A DNA stretch of 64,000 nt from DDH964 sp963806685 (GTDB lineage: Bacteria > Desulfobacterota > Desulfuromonadia > Desulfuromonadales > DDH964): assembly GCA_963806685.1 (NCBI GenBank), contig CAWDZB010000004.1, forward strand, positions 1-64,000, written 5' to 3'. Positions 37,565 to 44,172 of the stretch are shown here, in pieces (positions within the stretch are counted from its first letter, which is position 1; the number at the start of each line of letters is the position of its first letter). A program made the translations under genes and the position numbers. The notes below the pieces were generated by a model. It ran no database searches. It was not told where the DNA came from and saw only the letters and a list, made by a program, of their open reading frames with translations.

Positions 37565-38554
37565 TTACTTTGGCGCCCCGATCCGTTCGGCAAGGGTCCC
37601 AACCGCCACAGCGAAGGCCTTGGCGTGGTTCCAGGCGAGCAGCCCGCGGAAGTTGTCGTAGACCAGGTAAGCCGGATCGGCGGGGTCTTCGGCGAGAATC
37701 AGGGAGGCCTTGAGATGGCGGCGGGGCAGGTGCCGTCCATTGTGGCGCCGCACCCCCAATGCCTGCCAGCGGGACAGCAGAAGGCGGGTATCAAGGCCGG
37801 CTCGGTCCCGGTCGAACCTTTTCGGCAGGCGGACCGGACGACCCCAGATCTGATCGTCCCGCCAGCCGGTTTGGGCAAGGTAGTTGGCGATGGAGGCCAG
37901 CACGTCGGGGACCGAGTTCCAGATGTCGACGCGGCCGTCGCCATCGGCGTCGACGGCAAAGCGGCGATACGACGAAGGCATGAACTGGCATTGCCCCATG
38001 GCCCCCGCCCAGGAGCCGCGCATCCGGGAAAGGGGAATGTGGCCGGCGTCGAGGATGCGCAGGGCCGCGAGCAGTTCCCTGCGGAAATAGTCGCCCCGCC
38101 GCTGGTCATAGGCCAGGGTCACCAGCGAGGGGATGACCGGCAGCCCGCCGGGGTACTTGCCGTAGCGGGTCTCTATCCCCCACAGGGCGACGATGTAGCG
38201 GCGCTGCACCCCGTAGCGCCGTTCAACCCGCCCCAGCCAGGTCGGGTAGCGCCGCAGCATCCGGCGCCCCTCCTTGATCCGCGACTGGCTGACCCTAGCC
38301 GCCACGTAATCCTCCAGGGTTTCTGTCTGTTCCGGCTGGTTCCGGTCGCTCTCGATCACCCGCGGCCGCGGCGCCGCCACGTCCCTCAGTGCCTCGTCCA
38401 GGGTCCTTTGCGAAATCCCCGCGGCGCGGGCCTCGACCCGAAGTCCTTGCAGCCAGGCCGCAAATTCCTGCCTGGGCTGCTCCGCTTGGGCGGCGGGCAC
38501 CAACAAGCAGAGAATGACCGTCATCAGCAGCAGCAGAAATCCGAACCATTTCAT
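37565..38554 (-). CDS. MltB-type lytic murein transglycosylase
   Basis: A 329-aa exported enzyme. Signal peptide MKWFGFLLLLMTVILCLLVP ends near AQAEQ. The GH103 domain has its catalytic glutamate in ALWGIETRYGKYPGG, then MRGSWAGAMGQCQFMPSSY and DGDGRVDIWNSVPDVLASIANYL. It cleaves peptidoglycan glycan strands to 1,6-anhydro ends. No lipobox is visible, so it is probably periplasmic rather than a lipoprotein like E. coli MltB. The ribosome site is weak (GAAG). It is divergent from the CHAD gene, with 97 bases between the starts. Confidence 0.9.
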   Translation of the reverse strand: MKWFGFLLLLMTVILCLLVPAAQAEQPRQEFAAWLQGLRVEARAAGISQRTLDEALRDVAAPRPRVIESDRNQPEQTETLEDYVAARVSQSRIKEGRRMLRRYPTWLGRVERRYGVQRRYIVALWGIETRYGKYPGGLPVIPSLVTLAYDQRRGDYFRRELLAALRILDAGHIPLSRMRGSWAGAMGQCQFMPSSYRRFAVDADGDGRVDIWNSVPDVLASIANYLAQTGWRDDQIWGRPVRLPKRFDRDRAGLDTRLLLSRWQALGVRRHNGRHLPRRHLKASLILAEDPADPAYLVYDNFRGLLAWNHAKAFAVAVGTLAERIGAPK

Positions 38555-38651
38555 GGCTTCAAATCTAGCACGGTATGGCCGGTCCTGCAGCAAGGAGCGT
38601 GGATTGGTGGACGGGGCTGCACACCGGCCCGAAATCACCGATAATGAAATC

Positions 38652-39617
38652 ATGGCGGGAAAAATTTCCGAACCATTCCTCCCCGTTGAACTATCCCCAG
38701 CCGCTCTGCGGCAGCTGCCGGCCCAGCAGGCCGCGCGGGTGATCCTGCTGCGGCTGCTCGAGGCCCTGGAGACCAACCGGCCGGGGACGCTGGCGGGGGA
38801 GGATGCGGAGCGCCTGCACGATCTGCGGGTGGCGGTCCGGCGTACCCGCGCCGCCCTCGGGCAGCTGCGCGGCATCTTTGCGCCCGAAAACCTGGCTCAT
38901 TTCCGGGAGGAATTCCGCTGGCTCGGCCAGGTCACCGGCCCGGCCCGGGATCTCGACGTCTACCTGCTCGGCTTCCCGGCCTACCAGGCCGGTCTCCCCA
39001 CGAACTACCGTGGCGATCTGGCCCCCCTGCTAGCCCTGCTGCAGGCCCGCCGGCAGGAAGCGCACCAGGAACTGGTCCGGGGTCTCGAGTCCCGGCGCTA
39101 CGCTCGCCTGGTGACCGAGTGGCGTCAATTCCTCACCGTGCCGGCAGGCGGCGAACCGGTTCCGGAGAATGCCCAGGTGCCGACTGGGGAACTGGCGGAC
39201 GCCCGGCTCCGCAAACTCTTTTCCCGGGTGTGCAGGAAGGGGCGCAGAATCGACGCGGCCTCGCCGCCCGGCGACCTCCATGCCCTGCGCATCCTCTGTA
39301 AGAAGCTGCGCTACCTGCTGGAATTCTTCGCTCTTCTCTACCCGCCCAAGCCGGTCGGACGGCTGATCCGCACCCTGAAGGCCCTGCAGGACAACCTCGG
39401 CGCCATCCAGGACCTGACGGTCCAGGCCCGGGCGCTCGTTCGCTTCGCCGAAGAACTGCAGGCGGCCGGGGAGGTGCCGGCGCGGACCCTGCTTGCCATG
39501 GGGATGCTGATCGCCAACCTGGAACGGCGCCGGGAGGCGGAACGCGCCGCCTTCACTAAGGCCTTCGCTCACTTCGCCGACAAGCGCAACCGGGCCTTCT
39601 TCAAGAGGCTGGGATAG
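38652..39617 (+). CDS. CHAD-domain protein, probable polyphosphate binder
   Basis: A 321-aa all-helical CHAD (conserved histidine alpha-helical domain) protein. The hallmark positively charged helices are visible: ERLHDLRVAVRRTRAALG, TGPARDLDVYLL, DLHALRILCKKLRYLLEFF and LQDNLGAIQDL. CHAD domains bind inorganic polyphosphate and are found on polyP granules. No CYTH triphosphatase domain is fused here, so this is a stand-alone form. ATG at 38652 is the last start before the domain; the ribosome site is poor. PPK2 lies two genes away. Confidence 0.9.
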   Translation: MAGKISEPFLPVELSPAALRQLPAQQAARVILLRLLEALETNRPGTLAGEDAERLHDLRVAVRRTRAALGQLRGIFAPENLAHFREEFRWLGQVTGPARDLDVYLLGFPAYQAGLPTNYRGDLAPLLALLQARRQEAHQELVRGLESRRYARLVTEWRQFLTVPAGGEPVPENAQVPTGELADARLRKLFSRVCRKGRRIDAASPPGDLHALRILCKKLRYLLEFFALLYPPKPVGRLIRTLKALQDNLGAIQDLTVQARALVRFAEELQAAGEVPARTLLAMGMLIANLERRREAERAAFTKAFAHFADKRNRAFFKRLG

Positions 39618-39654
39618 TGCAGGCCGAGGAAAACCCGCCGCCGGCAGCAGCAGC

Positions 39655-39775
39655 GACAGAGGGAGGGGCCGTCCTCGGCGAACAGGGTGGCATAACCCTG
39701 GACCTGGAGCTGGTACTCGAGAACCGCCGCGAGTTCGGGCCGGTCCTCGACGATGAAAATGGTCCCTTCCGGCAT
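39655..39775 (-). pseudogene. response-regulator receiver domain, truncated remnant
   Basis: From the ATG at 39775 the minus strand encodes the first ~40 residues of a receiver domain (MPEGTIFIVEDRPELAAVLE, then QLQVQGYATLFAEDGPSL), including the acidic pocket ED. After about 39655 the frame runs antisense through the CHAD gene's end and carries no receiver sequence; the phospho-acceptor aspartate and the rest are missing. A deletion that fused this gene to the CHAD terminus would explain it. Confidence 0.65.
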
Positions 39776-39901
39776 GGCTTTCCCCAATGGCCTGCAAACG
39801 TCCATGCAGCAAGGGTCGGAGTGCCGCGTTAGGGGGGAATTAGGGAAGCTTTCGGAGTTGGTTGGGGGGAGGATTCACTTGGCAGCAGCGGGCGGGGCGC
39901 T

Positions 39902-40900
39902 TCACAGCGTCCCGGTCATCAGCATTGCGCCAACGACCAGCGCCAGCGCAACCCGGTAATAGCCGAAGAGGACCAGGCCGTGGCGGTTCAGGTAACCCAC
40001 CATCCACTTGACCGAGAGGACCGCCGCGACGAAGGCGAAGAAGACGCCGACGCCAAGGGCGAGGGGATCGAAGGTCTGCAGCATGATCTGCCCGTGCTTG
40101 AGGGCGTCGTAGCCGGTGGCGGCGGTCAGGGTGATAAGGCCGAGTAGAAAACTGAACTCCACCGCCGCCGATAGGGAGAGTCCGACCAGGACCCCGCCGA
40201 CGATGGTAACCAGGCTGCGGCTGACGCCGGGCCACATGGCGATGCACTGGGCAAAGCCGATGATCAGGGCCATTTTCCAGGAGAGTTCGGCGAGCGGCAG
40301 GCCTTCCTCCCGCGGCCTCCCCTGCCATTTTCGCCACCAGCTGACGACCAGAATCGCCAGCCCGCCGACGAACCAGGCCGCGACCACCGGCCAGGTGCCG
40401 AAGAGGTAGGATTTGATCAGCTTGTTGAAGAGCAGCCCGATCACCGCCGCTGGCAGAAAGCCGGTGATCACGTTGACCAGCAGATTGCGGCCCTCGGCAT
40501 CTTTTCCGGCCAGGCCGTTCAGCATCTGCTTGACGCGGCGGAAATAGAGCCCGAGTACGGCAAGGATGGCGCCGGCCTGGATGCAGATGGTGTAGGCGTC
40601 GGTGGCCTTCACGGTCCGCTCCTGTTGGGCGGCCGAGGCGCCGGGCCCTTCGCCGATCCCCATCGCCCGCTCCGCCAGCAGCAGGTGACCGGTGGAGCTG
40701 ACCGGCAGGTATTCCGTCAGCCCTTCGACCACCCCCAGCACTACCGCCTGGCCCAGGGTCAGCTCGCGGTGCTGCGGTCCGGCCGGGGACGAGGCGGTGG
40801 CCTGGCCCCGGGCCAAAGCGGCGGGGCCGGCAATCAAAAACAGACAGCAAACGACCAGCAGTCCGGCCTGCAAGATTTTCCCAGGACGCATCTTCAGCAT
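39902..40900 (-). CDS. uppP: undecaprenyl-diphosphatase
   Basis: A 332-aa integral membrane phosphatase that converts undecaprenyl pyrophosphate to the monophosphate carrier for cell-wall synthesis. The family motifs are LGVVEGLTEYLPVSSTGHLLL and GFAQCIAMWPGVSRSLVTI, with catalytic Glu, Ser, His and Arg present. It is longer than E. coli UppP because of an N-terminal ~40-residue hydrophobic leader (LLVVCCLFLIAGPAALA) and a periplasmic-looking insertion. The ATG (40900) lies within ATGCTGA, overlapping the DedA stop, so the two genes are translationally coupled. Confidence 0.93.
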   Translation of the reverse strand: MLKMRPGKILQAGLLVVCCLFLIAGPAALARGQATASSPAGPQHRELTLGQAVVLGVVEGLTEYLPVSSTGHLLLAERAMGIGEGPGASAAQQERTVKATDAYTICIQAGAILAVLGLYFRRVKQMLNGLAGKDAEGRNLLVNVITGFLPAAVIGLLFNKLIKSYLFGTWPVVAAWFVGGLAILVVSWWRKWQGRPREEGLPLAELSWKMALIIGFAQCIAMWPGVSRSLVTIVGGVLVGLSLSAAVEFSFLLGLITLTAATGYDALKHGQIMLQTFDPLALGVGVFFAFVAAVLSVKWMVGYLNRHGLVLFGYYRVALALVVGAMLMTGTL

Positions 40901-41526
40901 CTTTCGCCGGCCTTGTCGGCCGCCTTCAGGGCGCGTTTTCTGCGGATGACGATATAGCCGGCCACCAGCGCGGCACAGGCGAGCACGACGGCGATCACCA
41001 CCTGGTGCAGGTATTGCCCGATCAACTCCTGGTTGTTGCCGATCAGGTAACCCAGCAGCGCCAGGATCGTCACCCAGATGCCGGCCCCCAGCGCGGTGAA
41101 GATCACGAACAAGGGAAGGTTCATCCGCGCCAGCCCGGCGGGGAGGCTGATGTACTGGCGGATGCCGGGCAGCAGCCGGCCGACGAAGGTCGAGATGTGG
41201 CCGTGGCGGGCGAAAAAGGCATCGGCGCGGTCGAGGGCTTTTTCGCTGACCAGAAAGTAGCGCCCGTAGCGGTGAAAAAAGGGGCGCCCCCACTTGACCG
41301 CCAGCCAGTAGTTGAAGCAGGCGCCGAGGACGCTGCCGGCGATCCCTGCGAGGATTACCAGGCCCAGCGACATCTGCCCCTGAGAGGCCAGGTAGCCGGC
41401 GGGGGTGATAACCACTTCGCTGGGGAAGGGAAAGAAGGAGGATTCCAGGAACATCAGCAGGATGATGCCGGGATAGCCCCACTGCCCGACCGTGTCGACG
41501 ATCCAGGAAACAATTTGGTGAAACAT
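40894..41526 (-). CDS. DedA-family membrane protein
   Basis: A 210-aa DedA protein with the family pattern: ESSFFPFPSEVVITPAGYLA (a half-helix region with conserved Glu and Pro), GRPFFHRYGRYF, and the re-entrant GRLLPGIRQYISLPAGLARM with conserved Arg and Pro residues. DedA members act in proton-motive-force homeostasis and have been identified as undecaprenyl-phosphate flippases. Its stop codon overlaps the uppP start, which fits a shared role in recycling the lipid carrier. AAGGA precedes the ATG at 41526. Confidence 0.92.
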   Translation of the reverse strand: MFHQIVSWIVDTVGQWGYPGIILLMFLESSFFPFPSEVVITPAGYLASQGQMSLGLVILAGIAGSVLGACFNYWLAVKWGRPFFHRYGRYFLVSEKALDRADAFFARHGHISTFVGRLLPGIRQYISLPAGLARMNLPLFVIFTALGAGIWVTILALLGYLIGNNQELIGQYLHQVVIAVVLACAALVAGYIVIRRKRALKAADKAGERC

Positions 41527-41722
41527 GGCCTATCCTTTCAAAGCCAGCAAGATACATTTTCCCCTGAATTATTGCAATGGCGGATGATTCCCCCCAGCCA
41601 ACCTGCCCGCCCCGCCCATCGCGGCCAGGCCAAGAATTTCTTCTCCGCGGGCCCGGTATCTTCAGGCTTTTCCTGGGGGGCATTCTTTCCTCGGCCGACT
41701 GTTGGCCAGGGAGGCAAGAGAC

Positions 41723-41846
41723 TTGACAGAACAGGAGAAAATGGCTTCACTGTCTCAGTGAGAGTGGCACATGGAGGGGAACTATGGCAAGCCCGGGGCA
41801 ACAATCCAGACAGCCCGCACCGGCATAATCCGGGCGGGCTGTTTTG
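41723..41846 (+). ncRNA. candidate small RNA or leader with terminator
   Basis: A perfect TTGACA (41723-41728) is followed 17 bases later by a weak -10 (TTCACT) and ~60 bases later by a strong hairpin terminator (ACAGCCCG ... CGGGCTGTTTT, 41810-41846). A small 5-bp hairpin (CACTG/CAGTG) opens the transcript. The only frame is a 14-codon one after GGAGGGG (41784-41828). No gene follows on this strand for 250 bases. I cannot match it to a riboswitch class. Confidence 0.3.
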
Positions 41847-42041
41847 CGTCGCACCTTTTCCGGCCCGCGCGGCTGACCGTCAAAAGAGGTATAGCGATTT
41901 CTGGCAAACAGCTTGAAACATCCACTTGAAAAGTGAAAAAGGAATCCCGCTGGAATTGTTGGAAATTTTCGCCGATATGGCAATTGCTGTCATGGCCGAT
42001 ACCACAGCACCTGCCTAATCCCCGTTAGAACCTGAAGTAAA

Positions 42042-42066
42042 AAAACCCCCGTCCAAGGGACGGGGA
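42042..42066 (-). terminator. hairpin terminator-like sequence
   Basis: CCCCGTCC/GGACGGGG with a 3-base loop and a run of seven T on the minus strand. It lies at the front of the second cassette and points against the cassette gene, so it would stop transcription arriving from the right on the minus strand. Confidence 0.5.
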
Positions 42067-42095
42067 TTTCTAAATCACATTAAATAGAGGCAAAA

Positions 42096-42413
42096 TTGAC
42101 CCTATTACAATCAACAAATCAGCTATGGAAACTCTACAGTGCCATGACTGCGATTATGATTGGTGGCGGCCTCATTTTTTTCCAAGGGGCACTCTATGAC
42201 CCAATTGGAAAAGAAACCACAATGCTCATCGTCGGCCTTGGTGGCCTACTTGCCATGGGTGGCTTTGTTTGGGCAATTTTTTCAATCAAATGCCCGAACT
42301 GCAAATTGAAACTATTCTATTTTGCCATTCAGAAGCAAAAGCTAGGTTCTTGGTTGATCTGGTTGCTTGTGCTTGAAGAGTGCCCACAGTGTATTGAAGG
42401 TGGGGCTAATTAA
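42096..42413 (+). CDS. cassette-borne zinc-ribbon membrane protein, unknown function
   Basis: A 105-aa protein of low GC compared with its neighbours. Two hydrophobic segments (YSAMTAIMIGGGLIFFQG and MLIVGLGGLLAMGGFVWAIF) are followed by a CPNC...CPQC zinc-ribbon-like pair flanking another hydrophobic stretch. Function unknown. The likely start is a TTG at 42096 with AGAGG 6 bases before; an ATG at 42144 is the alternative. The gene lies between two GTTAGAA sites 488 bases apart (42024 and 42512), and its stop lies next to GGCTAAT, the organisation of an integron gene cassette. Confidence 0.7.
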   Translation: MTLLQSTNQLWKLYSAMTAIMIGGGLIFFQGALYDPIGKETTMLIVGLGGLLAMGGFVWAIFSIKCPNCKLKLFYFAIQKQKLGSWLIWLLVLEECPQCIEGGAN

Positions 42414-42518
42414 AAAATGAAGGCTGGACAAAAAATAACTAGATGTTTCCCGAAAGGCAAAATTGCAGTAGTCTCCGAACCGGCACGTCGTCGCCGCTTA
42501 TCTTAATTCCGTTAGAAA
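42402..42518 (+). repeat. attC-like site, second cassette
   Basis: The 3' half (GAACCGGC, then CGTCGCCGCTTAT, then CCGTTAGAA at 42512-42518) matches the corresponding half of the site at 789-895 over about 40 bases with ~9 differences. The left arm is degenerate (AATGAAGGCTGGAC) and the R''-like box is GGCTAAT at the gene's end. Weaker than the first site, but the shared sequence supports one attC family. Confidence 0.5.
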
Positions 42519-42537
42519 GTGGAGTTACCCACGAAGA

Positions 42538-43173
42538 ATGAACAAACTCTGTACCTGTAAAATTCTTGTTCTGATCATCCTGCTGTGCTCCGCCATGCCA
42601 TCTCTGGCATTCAACAGTCCTTCACGCAGCGAGGTGATTGTCAAAAACCCGGACAACCCGAAGGGGATGCCGTTACGCCGAGCCCGGCACCCGAGTGAGG
42701 CATGGACCGACTATTTCCAGACCGTTCTACTCTGGCCCCACACGGCGGAGTATTACAACCGGCTCTTTACCAGCATGTCGCAGAACGGCCTGCGGATCGC
42801 CTTTATCCCGGAAACCATCTTCGCCGTCGATGGCGAGTTGATCCTGGTCCTGCGTGGCAACCGGGAGATGGTGGATAAAATGTCCACGGCTGTCTTTCTC
42901 GATGGCATCGGCCAGCGGATTCGCCTGGCACCGGTCAGAACCAGGATCATCGAAGACCCGCGCGGCGACGCCTGGCTCGGCTTGGTCTATTTCGAGCCGC
43001 CCGAGCCGCTGCCCGAACGGATGATGAGTTCCTTCGCCCTGTTCGGCGATGCCGGCGGCGTAGCCGACATCCTCAACGAGGAGCAGGTGCGCCGGCGTTA
43101 TGCCGTCTTGCGGGATCTTGCTGATGTGATCATCGAAGAACTCCTGGATAAACCGGTCGATCAGGAGCGGTAA
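42538..43173 (+). CDS. exported protein, unknown function
   Basis: A 211-aa protein with a signal peptide (CKILVLIILLCSAMPSLAF). The mature part has no motif I recognise; a segment like FIPETIFAVDGELILVLRGN and a helical C-terminus (RRRYAVLRDLADVIIEELL) are its main features. No lipobox and no further membrane helix, so probably periplasmic. It starts 20 bases after the GTTAGAA end of the second cassette and could be chromosomal flank or an adjoining cassette without attC. A second exported protein follows. Confidence 0.75.
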   Translation: MNKLCTCKILVLIILLCSAMPSLAFNSPSRSEVIVKNPDNPKGMPLRRARHPSEAWTDYFQTVLLWPHTAEYYNRLFTSMSQNGLRIAFIPETIFAVDGELILVLRGNREMVDKMSTAVFLDGIGQRIRLAPVRTRIIEDPRGDAWLGLVYFEPPEPLPERMMSSFALFGDAGGVADILNEEQVRRRYAVLRDLADVIIEELLDKPVDQER

Positions 43174-43303
43174 GAACGGCCATATGGATTCCGACAGAAT
43201 CACCGCGGAGGAAATTGCTGCGCAAAGAGGCGAAAAGTTCGGTAGTACTCGTTGGTCGCATCGCCGCCGGTTATCCTGGACCACCGGGCTGCAAGGAGAG
43301 TCC

Positions 43304-43786
43304 GTGAACGCTTTCAGCTTTTTATGTGCATTCCTTCTTCTTGCTGCCGAGCCGGCAATCGCACAAGGCGGTATCGAGCAGCTTTTTATCGAAAAGGCAC
43401 AAAGCACGCCTGTTCAGCAACTTGACCCGGCTCTGCCCCCGACTCCTCTTGCTGCCTGGCTGAATTCAATTGCCCTGCCTTCTTCTGAGGTCACCTGGGA
43501 GGTCAATGACTGTGGCGAGCAAACCGGCGGCCCTGCCGATAGGGGCCGAGACTTTCCGGCTTGCGTAGAGGCCATATTTGCAGTCGCACCCAAGATTCGA
43601 GCGCATGTCAGCGTTGTTTTGGGCACCTTCAAACAGGGTGTGATCGGCCAGCCGAGGTTATTCCAGCTGTTCGTTGAACACGGTGGAAGGTCCCAGGGGA
43701 TGCAGAGGCTTTCCGACCTGCCAGCCCTTGGTAACGGTCGGGCCAGGCCGCAAACGGATGTGCCTGGCAGAAAGCCGGGGACCTAA
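43304..43786 (+). CDS. second small exported protein, unknown function
   Basis: A 160-aa protein starting at GTG 43304 (MNAFSFLCAFLLLAAEPAIA, a signal peptide), with AAGGAGAG just upstream. This start is preferred to an ATG at 43184, which has no ribosome site and would bury the signal peptide. The mature protein contains two cysteines (NDCGEQ, PACVEA) that might form a disulfide and a VSVVLGTFKQGVIGQPRLFQ stretch; no family is recognised. It is 130 bases after the other exported protein on the same strand, so the two may work together. Confidence 0.7.
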   Translation: MNAFSFLCAFLLLAAEPAIAQGGIEQLFIEKAQSTPVQQLDPALPPTPLAAWLNSIALPSSEVTWEVNDCGEQTGGPADRGRDFPACVEAIFAVAPKIRAHVSVVLGTFKQGVIGQPRLFQLFVEHGGRSQGMQRLSDLPALGNGRARPQTDVPGRKPGT

Positions 43787-44172
43787 AAAACCTTGCAGCC
43801 CCTTCTCCAGGGCTGACCTCCACATCACCATCCCACCCCCGAAATCGGAAAGGTTCCGGCGCCCCTCGTTTCGGGAGCCGTAATTTGCAATATGGCCCTC
43901 ATCACCCAAACGGGAATCCTGCCTGCGCCCAAAACTTCGAGTCGTTCCGGGCGCGGGTTATACTTCGGCGGCAGATCGCCACGGGCCGAAAAGGGGGACT
44001 GGCACGTTGCCAAGAATGATTTTGCTGTTACCCTGTTTCATTAAAGCGTCTGCCGTGCGGGATCCCAGCGGCCCCGCCTGCCGTCAAACATCCCTTCCTG
44101 AATCGAATCTATTCTGCAACGACCGTTGCCAACAGTCCGGGGCCAGTTTGTCCCGTGGATGGAGGTAAAAAG
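43787..44172. other. intergenic region upstream of the multihaem cytochrome gene
   Basis: A 386-base gap that must hold the cytochrome promoter. I see GGGGGACTGGCACGTTGCC near 43990, which resembles short sequences at 27433 and 29554 but lacks correct sigma-54 spacing (GG-N10-GC). GGATGGAGG is the ribosome site of the cytochrome gene. No gene or terminator is evident. Confidence 0.45.

Noticed and set aside
41760..41850. Known riboswitch (c-di-GMP, cobalamin, TPP, fluoride)
   Set aside because: None of the conserved core words of these classes could be found in the segment.
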